NCBI GenBank assembly: GCA_039023545.1
Contig: JBCHKQ010000001.1
Coordinates: 620,001-684,000, forward strand
Source of the DNA: Spirochaetia bacterium 38H-sp
GTDB taxonomy: Bacteria; Spirochaetota; Spirochaetia; Winmispirales; Winmispiraceae
Direction: 5' to 3'
Length of the DNA stretch: 64,000 bases
The notes beneath the pieces were generated by a model. That model was not told the DNA's origin. It saw only the letters and a program-made list of their open reading frames with translations, and did no database searches. The translations under genes and the position numbers were made by a program. Below, one piece after another: positions 17,184 through 26,082 of this stretch. Position 1 is the stretch's first letter; the number at the start of each line of letters is the position of its first letter.

Positions 17184-17858
17184 ATGATAGCAGTAGCAAT
17201 AAACACACTCACAGTCATAGTAGGAGCGATAGCAGGCAACATCCTACATAGCCGTATAGGAGAAGACTATCAGCAGGTAATATATAAAGCCATAGGAGTC
17301 TTTACCCTGCTCATAGGTATTCAGATGGGACTGGAAGGTATAAGCGTATACGTGGCAATAGCCTTGGTAATAGGAGGGCTTGCTGGTACATACATGGACA
17401 TAGAAGGTGCAATCTACAGCTGGGGAGACAAACTCAAGAAAAAGTTTAGCAAAAAAAACGACACAACCTTTGCCCAAGGCTTTCTTGATGCATCCATACT
17501 ATTCTGTGTAGGACCTATGACAATTCTTGGCGCATTCAAATCAGGAGCAATGGGCGACCACACACTTCTCCTTACAAAATCCATGATGGATGGCTTTATG
17601 GCACTGCTATTATCCTCTGCATTGGGAATAGGAGTCGCATTCTCTGCCATAGTAGTGCTTATTTACCAGGGCGCACTGGTCATGCTTGCTTCTCTGCTTG
17701 GAAACATAGAAAACCCCGTGCTCATATCGCTCATATCCGGAACAGGAGGAGCAATAGTCATAATGATAGCGCTCAGCCTCCTGGGAATATGCAAGATAAA
17801 GACAGGCAATTTTTTCCCGGCACTTCTTGTTGTCCTAGCCTTTCTTCCAGTAGCATAA
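17184..17858 (+). CDS. DUF554 family inner-membrane protein, 224 aa
   Basis: This polytopic membrane protein has about six to seven hydrophobic segments and the DUF554 layout. The N-terminus NTLTVIVGAIAGNIL, the central FCVGPMTILGAF (about residues 110-121) and the closing glycine-rich segments near 155-200 are typical. The family is widespread in bacteria and may be a transporter, but no function is established. It is divergent from acnA and just upstream of the polysaccharide cluster, to which it probably does not belong. Confidence 0.85.
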   Translation: MIAVAINTLTVIVGAIAGNILHSRIGEDYQQVIYKAIGVFTLLIGIQMGLEGISVYVAIALVIGGLAGTYMDIEGAIYSWGDKLKKKFSKKNDTTFAQGFLDASILFCVGPMTILGAFKSGAMGDHTLLLTKSMMDGFMALLLSSALGIGVAFSAIVVLIYQGALVMLASLLGNIENPVLISLISGTGGAIVIMIALSLLGICKIKTGNFFPALLVVLAFLPVA

Positions 17859-17878
17859 CAGGGAGGATAACTTGTAAG

Positions 17879-17926
17879 ATATATCATAATGTGATAAGAA
17901 ATAAACTGTGATATATTATGATATAT
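17879..17926. promoter_or_regulatory. 12-bp inverted repeat upstream of the polysaccharide cluster
   Basis: ATATATCATAAT (17879-17890) and ATTATGATATAT (17915-17926) are perfect inverted copies separated by 24 nt, which also contain two GTGATA words. The site lies 26 bp before the first cluster gene. It could be an operator or a cruciform-forming AT-rich promoter region. Confidence 0.4.
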
Positions 17927-17952
17927 ATAAATATACATAATACGGGGAAAAG

Positions 17953-19026
17953 ATGATTTCATATATTGCTGCGGCTTTTGTAGGACTTGTGCTTGCCTTT
18001 ATTATTTCTGTGGGTATTATACCATATATTATAAGAATATCGCATAAAAAAGGATGGTTTGATCCAAAGGATTCAAGAAAACTTCATTCTGGTGATATCT
18101 CCAGATTGGGAGGAATAGGCATCTTCTTGGGCTTCTTTATTGCCTTTATTGTGGTCTACATAGCTTTTGGATTTAATGGCTCAGAAAAATTCTCATATGA
18201 CAAAATACTACTCATATCAGGTGTCATTATAATGTTTATAACAGGAGTTCTTGATGATTTTTTCTTTTTAAAAGCAAGAATAAAACTAGCAGGCCAGATA
18301 ATTGCAGCCATTATTATCGTATTTCTTGCAGGATATTATATTAAAAGTTTTATAGTACCTATTCTCAATGTAGAAATATCCCTTGGCCTAGCAGGGCAGT
18401 TTATTACTGTTTTTTGGATACTTGCGGTTGTAAATGCAGTCAATCTCATAGATGGAATGGACGGACTTGCTTCCAGCATAGTGATAACCGCAATATTTTT
18501 CCTTAACATCATATCTTTTTTACAGAGCAATTATGTTGCAATGCTTATAGGATTAACATACCTGGGATCGATGCTTGGTTTTTTGCGCTATAATTTTCCT
18601 CCTGCAAAGATCTTTATGGGAGACGGAGGCAGCCACTTTATAGGAACAATGCTTGCAATAATGCCCTTTATTATTTATGGCAGAGAAGTTAGTTCTTTTG
18701 CCCTTATTCCTGTTTTGTTACTTCTTAGTATTCCTGTATTTGATACATTCTTTGCTATACTGAGAAGAGTAAGAAAAAACGTATCCATAGGCATTGCTGA
18801 TAAAGAACATATACATCATAAGCTCATAGCTCTGGGGCTTACGGATAAAAAAATACTTTTCTGGATGTCCTTTTATACCGCAGTCATGGGGGTAATCTCT
18901 GTCTATTGGGTACTCACACAGAGCACAGCAGGAATGCTCATCGCATTGTTGGGAGGAGCAGCAGGAGGAGTCTTCTTTATTATAATATCCTCCGCATATC
19001 ATAAGATGCAGGATAAAACTCGATGA
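17953..19026 (+). CDS. WecA-like undecaprenyl-phosphate sugar-1-phosphate transferase, 357 aa
   Basis: This enzyme of the MraY/WecA superfamily should move a HexNAc-1-phosphate from its UDP-sugar to undecaprenyl phosphate at the inner membrane, starting the repeat unit of the surface polysaccharide. It has about ten membrane segments. Conserved cytoplasmic motifs are VNLIDGMDGLA (about 160-170), FMGDGGSHF (about 216-224) and the family signature DKEHIHHKL near residue 280. GGGGA precedes the ATG. It opens the cluster, and its stop overlaps the start of a 30-codon ORF. The sugar donor cannot be fixed from sequence. Confidence 0.88.
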   Translation: MISYIAAAFVGLVLAFIISVGIIPYIIRISHKKGWFDPKDSRKLHSGDISRLGGIGIFLGFFIAFIVVYIAFGFNGSEKFSYDKILLISGVIIMFITGVLDDFFFLKARIKLAGQIIAAIIIVFLAGYYIKSFIVPILNVEISLGLAGQFITVFWILAVVNAVNLIDGMDGLASSIVITAIFFLNIISFLQSNYVAMLIGLTYLGSMLGFLRYNFPPAKIFMGDGGSHFIGTMLAIMPFIIYGREVSSFALIPVLLLLSIPVFDTFFAILRRVRKNVSIGIADKEHIHHKLIALGLTDKKILFWMSFYTAVMGVISVYWVLTQSTAGMLIALLGGAAGGVFFIIISSAYHKMQDKTR

Positions 19027-19115
19027 TTATAACTCTATATAGTGGTGGACTATTGGTAGACGGAGACAAGATATCTAGATTATATAAAACAACAGGAGAA
19101 AATATCCTTAATTAG
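19023..19115 (+). CDS. Possible 30-residue peptide overlapping the WecA-like stop
   Basis: The ATG overlaps the preceding TGA (ATGA, 19023-19026), and 30 codons run to TAG at 19113. The peptide begins MIITLYSGGLLVDG and ends TTGENILN. The overlap is typical of translational coupling, and the next gene starts 2 nt after its stop. I recognise no family. It may be a real small protein, a remnant of an insertion, or chance. Confidence 0.3.
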   Translation: MIITLYSGGLLVDGDKISRLYKTTGENILN

Positions 19116-19117
19116 GG

Positions 19118-20242
19118 ATGCAAAAATCAAGTATGAAAACAATAGCCTTTAGTGGAAATACAGCATGGTCAATGTATAATTTTAGAATAGAAGTTATGCG
19201 AGCTTTTAAGGCCCAAGGTTATAGGGTTATTGTTGTTGCCCCCTATGATATTTATATAGATAAGTTAAAAAAGGAGTTTGAAGTCTATTCTGTTACTATG
19301 GATAATGACGGAACAAATCCGTTTGTAGAAATAAGAACATTATTTGATTATTATAAACTCTATAAAAAAATAAGACCTGATTTTATATTCCATTATACAA
19401 TAAAACCTAACATCTACGGTTCTGTGGCAGCACATTTGTTAAAGATACCAAGTCTCTCTGTTGTCACAGGACTTGGGTATGCTTTTACCAGAGATAGGTT
19501 TATAAAAAGTGTTGTAAAAAGAATGTACAAATGGGGATTAAAATATCCCGAAAAAGTATGGTTTCTTAACTCTGATGATAAAAAACTGTTTATAGATAAT
19601 GGGCTTATAGACGTAGAAAAAGCGGATATTTTACCAGGAGAGGGAATTGACCCCAGCAGGTTTTTCCCAGGAGAAAACGAAAAAAAAGATAAAACTTTTA
19701 ACTTTCTGTTTATTGCAAGGCTGCTATGGGACAAGGGGGTGTTGGAGTATGTTTCTGCGGCAAGGGAGTTAAAGAAAAAATATAAAAACATTAACTTCCT
19801 TGTTCTTGGTCCTCTGGGGGTAGCAAACCCCACAGCCGTGCCCCAAGAAAATTTACAGCAGTGGATTGATGAGGGACTTATCAACTATCTTGGCACAACA
19901 GATGATGTAAGAGAAAAAATTCTCATTGCGGATTGTGTTGTTTTACCAACTTTTTACAGAGAAGGATTGCCAAGAGTCTTGCTAGAGGCCCTTAGTATGA
20001 AAAAACCGGTAATAGCGACAGATGCTCCAGGATGCAGAGATATAGTGGAAGATGGTAAGAATGGGTATATCTGTAAATTACGCGATATAGATGACTTAGC
20101 TGATAAGATGGAGAAGATGTTGGCACTTACACAAGAAGAAAGATATATGATGGGAGAATATGGTAGAAAGAAAATTTTGGAAAACTTCAGTATCTCCCAT
20201 ATTATTAATATCTATTTTGATTTTATTTCTTCGGTTCTATAG
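19118..20242 (+). CDS. Glycosyltransferase family 4 (GT-B), 374 aa
   Basis: The N-terminal acceptor domain begins AFSGNTAWSMYNFR and resembles PglA/CapM-type HexNAc transferases. The C-terminal nucleotide-sugar domain carries FIARLLWDKG (near 193) and the EX7E motif EGLPRVLLE near 285. It should add the second sugar to the lipid-linked primer at the cytoplasmic face. An in-frame ATG at 19133 is an alternative start, giving MKTIAFSGN; neither has a strong ribosome binding site. Confidence 0.85.
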   Translation: MQKSSMKTIAFSGNTAWSMYNFRIEVMRAFKAQGYRVIVVAPYDIYIDKLKKEFEVYSVTMDNDGTNPFVEIRTLFDYYKLYKKIRPDFIFHYTIKPNIYGSVAAHLLKIPSLSVVTGLGYAFTRDRFIKSVVKRMYKWGLKYPEKVWFLNSDDKKLFIDNGLIDVEKADILPGEGIDPSRFFPGENEKKDKTFNFLFIARLLWDKGVLEYVSAARELKKKYKNINFLVLGPLGVANPTAVPQENLQQWIDEGLINYLGTTDDVREKILIADCVVLPTFYREGLPRVLLEALSMKKPVIATDAPGCRDIVEDGKNGYICKLRDIDDLADKMEKMLALTQEERYMMGEYGRKKILENFSISHIINIYFDFISSVL

Positions 20243-20300
20243 TCTGCTTTCATTTTATTGCACTTTAATTTACAAAAATACTTTATTTTTTATTCCTTTG

Positions 20301-20309
20301 TGTTAAAAT
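20301..20309 (+). promoter_or_regulatory. Extended -10 promoter of fcl, predicted leaderless
   Basis: TGTTAAAAT (20301-20309) is an extended -10 element (TG, one base, TAAAAT). The ATG of fcl begins 6 nt after it, with no ribosome binding site. The -35 region is weak. An internal promoter here would let the GDP-fucose genes be transcribed separately from the two upstream genes. Confidence 0.5.
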
Positions 20310-20315
20310 CTTGGC

Positions 20316-21278
20316 ATGCAAAAATATTCTATAGACAAAGAATCTAGGATATATATAGCCGGACACAGGGGGCTTGTAGGTTCTGCTGTTTTAAAAAAAC
20401 TACAGCAGGAGGGGTATGGCAATATCATTACTCGTACTCACAGTGAGCTTGATCTCACACAGCAGTCTGCTGTAGAAGAATTTTTTGAGTCCGAGAAGCC
20501 GGATGTTGTAATCCTATGTGCTGCCAAGGTTGGAGGCATCCTTGCCAATGACAAAGCAAAATCTGACTTTTTTTATATCAATTCTATGATTGCTAATAAT
20601 GTCATACATTCTGCTTATAAATATGGTGTAAAAAAGTTGATAAATCTTGGCTCATCTTGCATATATCCCAGAGAATGTCCTCAGCCAATAAAGGAAGAAT
20701 ATCTCTTGTCTGGTCCTCTTGAGAAGACCAATGAGGGCTATGCACTTGCCAAAATTGGAGCGCTTAAGATGTGCTGGTATTATGCTCAGGAGAAAGGATG
20801 TGATTTTATATCTGCCATGCCTACCAATCTATATGGACCCAATGATAATTTTGACCTTGAGAGTTCTCATGTTCTTCCTGCTCTCATAAGAAAATTCTAT
20901 GAGGCAAAGCAGAAAAATGCAGATGTCATTCTATGGGGAGACGGTTCCCCCTACAGAGAGTTCTTATTTGTTGATGACCTTGCAGATGCAATAGTATTTC
21001 TTATGGAAAATGTAGCACCTGCTGATATAGGAGAATGTGTAAATATAGGTACGGGAGAAGATATCACAATAAAAGAACTTGCAAATCAAGTAGCGGATAT
21101 AGTAGGTTTTAAGGGCTCTATAGTTTGGGATAAATCTAAGCCCAATGGCACGCCAAGAAAACTCTTGGATGTAAGCAGGATTAACTCTCTAGGATGGTAT
21201 GCACGTACTTCTCTAATAGAGGGCATAGAAATTACATATAAGTGGTTTATTGACAATATGGACAAAATAACGAGGTAG
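20316..21278 (+). CDS. fcl: GDP-L-fucose synthase, 320 aa
   Basis: Fcl is the NADPH-dependent epimerase/reductase that turns GDP-4-keto-6-deoxymannose into GDP-L-fucose. It is an extended short-chain dehydrogenase. The nucleotide site is AGHRGLVGS (about 15-23), the catalytic Ser is in LGSSCIYP, and Tyr-x3-Lys is in YALAK near 143. The segment PLEKTNEGYA is characteristic of the family. It is followed 6 nt later by gmd, which makes its substrate. Together with the GT11 enzyme at 25216, it shows that the polymer contains fucose. Confidence 0.95.
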   Translation: MQKYSIDKESRIYIAGHRGLVGSAVLKKLQQEGYGNIITRTHSELDLTQQSAVEEFFESEKPDVVILCAAKVGGILANDKAKSDFFYINSMIANNVIHSAYKYGVKKLINLGSSCIYPRECPQPIKEEYLLSGPLEKTNEGYALAKIGALKMCWYYAQEKGCDFISAMPTNLYGPNDNFDLESSHVLPALIRKFYEAKQKNADVILWGDGSPYREFLFVDDLADAIVFLMENVAPADIGECVNIGTGEDITIKELANQVADIVGFKGSIVWDKSKPNGTPRKLLDVSRINSLGWYARTSLIEGIEITYKWFIDNMDKITR

Positions 21279-21284
21279 TTATAT

Positions 21285-22316
21285 ATGAAAAAAGCACTTA
21301 TAACAGGTATTACAGGACAGGACGGTTCTTATCTTGCAGAACTACTGTTGGAGAAAGGCTATGAGGTACACGGCCTTATAAGGCGTTCTTCTGTTTTTAC
21401 AACAGAAAGAATAGAGCACTTATATCATGACCCTCATGATAAGAATAAAAAAGTACCACTATATTTACACTATTGCGATATGACTGATTCCAGTAGTCTT
21501 AACAGGGTTTTAGAAAAAATAAGACCGAACGAGATATACAATCTTGCGGCTCAGTCCCATGTCAAGGTGTCTTTTGAAGTACCGGAGTATACCGCAGAAG
21601 TCGATGCTCTGGGTGTTCTCAGATTGTTGGATGCAATAAAAGAGACAGAAATACCATGCAGATTTTATCAGGCTTCCACATCAGAGCTGTATGGTAAGGT
21701 GCAGGAAATACCGCAGAGGGAAACCACGCCTTTTTATCCGCGTTCTCCCTATGCTGCAGCCAAGCTGTATGCATACTGGATAACCGTAAATTACAGAGAG
21801 GCGTATAACCTATATGCCTGTAACGGCATACTCTTTAACCACGAGTCGCCCAGAAGGGGCAGGACCTTTGTTACAAAAAAAATAACAACAGCAGTTGCAC
21901 GTATAAAAAAGGGAAAGCAGGAAAAACTGTATCTTGGTAATCTTGATGCCAAGAGAGACTGGGGGTACGCACCGGATTATGTATATGGTATGTGGCTAAT
22001 GCTGCAGCAGGATAACCCAGACGACTATGTGCTTGCAACCGGCGAGACACATACTGTGAGGGAATTTTGTGAGAAGGCTTTTATGCGAGCTGGCTTTGAG
22101 CTTGTATGGGAAGGAGCAGGGGTAGAAGAAAAAGGTATAGATAAAAATACAGGAAAGGTTCTTATTGAAATAGACCCAAGATATTTTAGGCCTACAGAAG
22201 TGGATTTGCTTATAGGAGATGCTTCCAAGGCCAGAGAGAAATTGGGATGGGAGCCTGGGGTAGGTTTTTCTGATCTTGTTGATATCATGGTGGATTATGA
22301 TCTTGAGAACGAATAG
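21285..22316 (+). CDS. gmd: GDP-mannose 4,6-dehydratase, 343 aa
   Basis: Gmd makes GDP-4-keto-6-deoxymannose from GDP-mannose with bound NADP. It shows the Rossmann motif [13 protein letters not shown] at the N-terminus, RRSS for NADP phosphate binding, the catalytic STSELYG and SPYAAAK segments, and NHESPRRG near 190. Length matches E. coli Gmd less its C-terminal extension. GDP-mannose-forming genes (manB/manC) are not in this window and must lie elsewhere. Confidence 0.96.
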   Translation: MKKALITGITGQDGSYLAELLLEKGYEVHGLIRRSSVFTTERIEHLYHDPHDKNKKVPLYLHYCDMTDSSSLNRVLEKIRPNEIYNLAAQSHVKVSFEVPEYTAEVDALGVLRLLDAIKETEIPCRFYQASTSELYGKVQEIPQRETTPFYPRSPYAAAKLYAYWITVNYREAYNLYACNGILFNHESPRRGRTFVTKKITTAVARIKKGKQEKLYLGNLDAKRDWGYAPDYVYGMWLMLQQDNPDDYVLATGETHTVREFCEKAFMRAGFELVWEGAGVEEKGIDKNTGKVLIEIDPRYFRPTEVDLLIGDASKAREKLGWEPGVGFSDLVDIMVDYDLENE

Positions 22317-23652
22317 GTTTATTAGAAAAATAAAAAACAAAATAATATCATTATTTTCTCATGCTGGTTTTTTAAGGTATGCCAAGAATACATCATGGCT
22401 TATGATTGAGAAAATTCTAAGAATGTTTGTTGGCCTTTTTGTAGGGGCATGGGTTGCAAGGTATCTTGGGCCTGATCAGTATGGCCTTTTAAGTTATGCT
22501 CAAAGTTTTGTAGGGCTTTTTACAGCTATAGCCACTCTTGGCCTTGACGGCATTGTAGTAAGAGAGATAGTAAAATACCCAGAAAAAGAAAATGAGATAT
22601 TAGGAACTGCTTTTGTATTAAAACTAATTGGTGCCATTACAACTTTTATAATTTTATACATTGCTATTCATTTTACATCTAATAACGAATATACAAATAT
22701 ATTAATTTTCATCATTGCTTCTGCTGCCATTTTTCAAGCTTTTAATGTTATAGATATGTATTTCCAAGCAAAAGTCATGGGTAAATATGCTGTTATTGCA
22801 AATACGTTTTCTCTGTTTATTTCTTCAGCACTAAAAATAATTCTTATATTAATGAGAGCTCCTTTAGTAGCTTTTGCTTTAGTTGTTATCTTTGATAGTC
22901 TTATTTTGGCAAGTGGATACGTTTATTGTTATCTCAAAGTTAGAAAAAAGTTTTTTATAAAGCAGATAAAATTTGAGTTTGGTCTTGCTAAAGAACTATT
23001 AAAAGATAGTAAATTCTTATTTTTTAGCAGTATGGTTTTGATGATACAAGCAAGAATTGATCAAGTAATGTTAAAAAGTTTTTTAGGAAATGAAGAGGTG
23101 GGATATTATAGTGTTGCTATGAGATTGATTGAGAGTTTTGGATTTCTTCCTATGGTATTAAAAAATTCTTTATATCCGGCTGTGCAAAATGCTAAAGCTA
23201 TTTCAGAACAAATTTATAAGTCAAGATTATTAAATCTGTATCGAATGAGTTTTTTTTTATTTTTAATAATAGCAATTCCGATATTTTCCTTTTCTGAAAA
23301 TATAGTGGTTATTTTATTTGGGCAAGAGTATCAACCTGCTGGTATCTTATTGTCGTTAATGGTGATTAGATTGTTTTTTGCTAACATGGGAGTAGGAAGA
23401 GGCCATTTTATATTAAGTGAGAATTTATTATATTTTTCTTTTATAACTATGGTTATTGGCACAACAACAAATATAGTTTTAAACTATTTATGGATTCCAT
23501 TTTATGGTTCAATGGGTGCGGTTTTTGCTAGTATTGTTTCTTTTTTTGTTACTATATTCTTAGTCGATATCTTTTATAATAAGACAAGAGAAAATGTCTT
23601 TATTATGTTGAAAGCTGTATTAACATTCTATAAAATGAGAATAAATGAATAA
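22297..23652 (+). CDS. Wzx-type polysaccharide flippase, about 451 aa
   Basis: This inner-membrane protein of the MOP superfamily (RfbX/Wzx) has about 12-14 hydrophobic helices. It should flip the undecaprenyl-linked repeat unit to the periplasm. The typical opening is [10 protein letters not shown] followed by [19 protein letters not shown]. The start overlaps the end of gmd; I prefer the ATG at 22297, while a TTG at 22276 is also in frame. From here on the sequence becomes markedly AT-richer, with A/T third positions, than gmd and fcl. A second flippase is at 37431. Confidence 0.85.
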   Translation: MILRTNRFIRKIKNKIISLFSHAGFLRYAKNTSWLMIEKILRMFVGLFVGAWVARYLGPDQYGLLSYAQSFVGLFTAIATLGLDGIVVREIVKYPEKENEILGTAFVLKLIGAITTFIILYIAIHFTSNNEYTNILIFIIASAAIFQAFNVIDMYFQAKVMGKYAVIANTFSLFISSALKIILILMRAPLVAFALVVIFDSLILASGYVYCYLKVRKKFFIKQIKFEFGLAKELLKDSKFLFFSSMVLMIQARIDQVMLKSFLGNEEVGYYSVAMRLIESFGFLPMVLKNSLYPAVQNAKAISEQIYKSRLLNLYRMSFFLFLIIAIPIFSFSENIVVILFGQEYQPAGILLSLMVIRLFFANMGVGRGHFILSENLLYFSFITMVIGTTTNIVLNYLWIPFYGSMGAVFASIVSFFVTIFLVDIFYNKTRENVFIMLKAVLTFYKMRINE

Positions 23653-23661
23653 TAAATATAT

Positions 23662-24423
23662 ATGAGAAAGATATTAAAAAAAATTAGAATTTTATATTTT
23701 TTACTTTTACCTCTCAGTCAATTTTTTAGATTAAATATCATACTATTCTTTAGACAATATCTATGGTTTTTTAATCAAATCATGCAGTTTAAAAGAACAA
23801 AAAATGAAAATTTCTCAAAAATAGAATTTTATCCGTGTTTGTTTGATAATTTGTCTTATACACCGGTAGATCCTGTATATTTCTATCAAGATACTTGGGC
23901 AGCAAAAAAAATATTTGAGTTGAAACCAAAGCACCATATTGATGTTGGAAGTTCTGCTAAAACTGTTGGAATCTTGTCGCAATTTGTTCCAGTTACAATG
24001 GTAGATATTAGACCAATTCAACTTAAATTAGAAGGTTTAAATTTTATAAAGGGATCTATTTTAGATCTACCTTTTGATGATTATTCAGTGGAGAGTATTT
24101 CATCATTATGTGTAGTAGAGCATATTGGACTTGGGAGATATGGAGACGAAATAGATGCTTATGGAAGTGAAAAAGCAATAAAAGAGCTAAAAAGAGTTAT
24201 TAAGGTGGGTGGGATAATTTTATTTAGTGTTCCAGTTGATCAGGAAAATAAAATATATTTTAATGCTCATAGAGCATTTACTAGAGATTATATTTTAAAA
24301 TTATTTAAAGATGATTGTGAACTTATTGAAGAAAAATATCAGTACGGAACTTCACTATATGATAAATATGATCCAAATAAAGGTTTTGGAACAGGTCTAT
24401 ATTACTTTAGAAAGGTTAAATGA
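23662..24423 (+). CDS. DUF268 family methyltransferase-like protein, 253 aa
   Basis: After a hydrophobic N-terminal segment (about 8-35), the rest resembles the DUF268 family, which has a SAM-dependent methyltransferase-like fold. Characteristic pieces are HIDVGSSAKTVG (about 93-104), TMVDIRP (112-118), VVEHIGLGRYGDEIDAYGS (about 152-170) and FNAHRAFT near 207. Such genes are common in O-antigen and capsule clusters and probably methylate a sugar. The substrate is unknown. It has no clear ribosome binding site and is followed directly by the FkbM gene. Confidence 0.7.
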   Translation: MRKILKKIRILYFLLLPLSQFFRLNIILFFRQYLWFFNQIMQFKRTKNENFSKIEFYPCLFDNLSYTPVDPVYFYQDTWAAKKIFELKPKHHIDVGSSAKTVGILSQFVPVTMVDIRPIQLKLEGLNFIKGSILDLPFDDYSVESISSLCVVEHIGLGRYGDEIDAYGSEKAIKELKRVIKVGGIILFSVPVDQENKIYFNAHRAFTRDYILKLFKDDCELIEEKYQYGTSLYDKYDPNKGFGTGLYYFRKVK

Positions 24424-25211
24424 TGTTTGTGAAAATGGCATATATAAAAAGAAAAATTAGGGGATTAGCTTGGAGAGTATTTAATATGCTCGAAAATAAT
24501 GGAAATTGTAATTTTGAACAAAATGGTGAAAAATTATTTATTGAAAATTTATTTGAACATTTTAAAAATAAAGATGGGAGGGAGAAAATTGTATTTGATA
24601 TAGGTGCAAATATTGGTGAATACTCTTCTATGCTTAGTGAGTATTCATTAAAAAATAATATAGATATAGAGTTGCATCTTTTTGAACCTACTAAAAGTTG
24701 TTTTCAAGTTCTTGAGAAAAAATTTAAAGATAAAGATAATGTTCACTTAAATCATTTTGGAGTTTCAAATAAAAGTGAAATGGCAACTATTTTTTATGAT
24801 AAGGAAACAAGCGGATTTGCATCACTTTATAAAAGAAATTTATATGTCTATAACGTAGACTTGGGAAAAAAAGAGGATGTTTTTCTGAAAAGAATGGATG
24901 AGTATATTGAACAGAATAATATTTTGCATATTGATTTTGTTAAAATTGATATAGAAGGACATGAATTAAGAGCTTTTGAAGGTTTTGGTAAATATTTAAG
25001 TGGTGATTACATTGATTTTATACAATTTGAGTATGGTGGTGCAAATCTAGATTCACATACTAGTCTGATGGAAATATATGACTTTCTAGAAAGTAGAAAA
25101 TTTGAAATAGCCAAAGTAATGCCAAAAGGCTTGGAATTTAGGAAATATGAGCCTTTTATGGAAAACTTTCAATATGCAAATTATGTTGCTGTTTCAAAAG
25201 CGAAGTTTTAA
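24420..25211 (+). CDS. FkbM family methyltransferase, 263 aa
   Basis: The SAM-binding motif VFDIGANIGEYSS (about 57-69) and the FkbM signature VKIDIEGHELRAFEGF (about 175-190) identify the family, which O-methylates sugars in many surface glycans. The ATG overlaps the stop of the preceding gene, indicating coupling. It probably methylates one residue of the repeat unit; which one cannot be told. Confidence 0.85.
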   Translation: MMFVKMAYIKRKIRGLAWRVFNMLENNGNCNFEQNGEKLFIENLFEHFKNKDGREKIVFDIGANIGEYSSMLSEYSLKNNIDIELHLFEPTKSCFQVLEKKFKDKDNVHLNHFGVSNKSEMATIFYDKETSGFASLYKRNLYVYNVDLGKKEDVFLKRMDEYIEQNNILHIDFVKIDIEGHELRAFEGFGKYLSGDYIDFIQFEYGGANLDSHTSLMEIYDFLESRKFEIAKVMPKGLEFRKYEPFMENFQYANYVAVSKAKF

Positions 25212-25215
25212 GAAA

Positions 25216-26082
25216 ATGATTATATTCTTTGCTGATGGCCGTTTAGGAAATCAAATTTTTCAGTATGTTTTTCTCAAAACTATTCAGAAAAATAATGAAA
25301 GGATCCTAGTTTCTGGTTTTGATGAATTTTTAACTCTCTTTAGTATAGATGATAAAACTTTATTGCATTTTAGTAGAAAGAACAGAATACAAAGGAATTT
25401 ACTATATAGAATAATAAAACCTTTTTTATACAAAGTAGCAGATGTGAAACTTATTAATTCTCTTACTATAAAATATGAAAAAATTTTAAATAATTATAGA
25501 AGAGAAAGCACTTCTTATATTAGATCTAAAGGTTTAGTTAATAGAATAACACTTGTTAAAACAGCTTTTTTTCAAAGTGAAAGCCTCTTTAATAAAGAAT
25601 TAGTAAATAATCTAAAAATAAAAAATGTTTATTTAAAAAAAGCAAAGACCTTTTTATCTCCTCTTAAAAATAACTATTTAGTGTTTGCTCATATAAGAAA
25701 AGGGGATTATAAAAATGTAAGAGTTTACGGTAAAGATGTTTTACTTCCTATGAAGTATTTTCATTATTGTATAAAGTGGTTTTTAGAAAATAGAAAAAAT
25801 TGCTATTTTGTGTTTTTAAGTGACGAACCTGAGTTTATTGAGAAAGAATTTGAATATTTAAATAATAAGATAATATCAAAAAACAGCTATGAAGTTGATT
25901 TTGCGATTATGACCATGTGTAATGGAGCAATTTTAAGTCCAAGCAGTTTTGGATGGTGGGGAAGTTATTTAATGAAGAATAGAGATGTTGTTTTTGTCCC
26001 TATGTTTTGGTTGGGTTGGAGTAGTAAAATAGAGTATCATAAAGGAGCTGTAGCAGGATATATGAGAGAGGTGGAAATATGA
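25216..26082 (+). CDS. Alpha-1,2-fucosyltransferase, GT11 family, about 288 aa
   Basis: GT11 enzymes transfer L-fucose from GDP-L-fucose to a galactose or similar acceptor. The N-terminus shows the family opening GRLGNQIFQY. HIRKGDY matches the HxRRGDY donor-binding motif, and SPSSFGWWGSYL is the conserved C-terminal motif. I placed the start at 25216, 4 nt after the preceding stop; upstream in-frame ATG codons inside the FkbM gene would add a basic tail unlike the family. The donor is made by gmd and fcl in the same cluster. Confidence 0.88.
   Translation: MIIFFADGRLGNQIFQYVFLKTIQKNNERILVSGFDEFLTLFSIDDKTLLHFSRKNRIQRNLLYRIIKPFLYKVADVKLINSLTIKYEKILNNYRRESTSYIRSKGLVNRITLVKTAFFQSESLFNKELVNNLKIKNVYLKKAKTFLSPLKNNYLVFAHIRKGDYKNVRVYGKDVLLPMKYFHYCIKWFLENRKNCYFVFLSDEPEFIEKEFEYLNNKIISKNSYEVDFAIMTMCNGAILSPSSFGWWGSYLMKNRDVVFVPMFWLGWSSKIEYHKGAVAGYMREVEI

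Noticed and set aside
21529..21536. ACCGAACG inside gmd as an eleventh repeat copy
   Set aside because: It encodes the conserved RPNE of Gmd, is not followed by a hairpin, and lacks all other element features.
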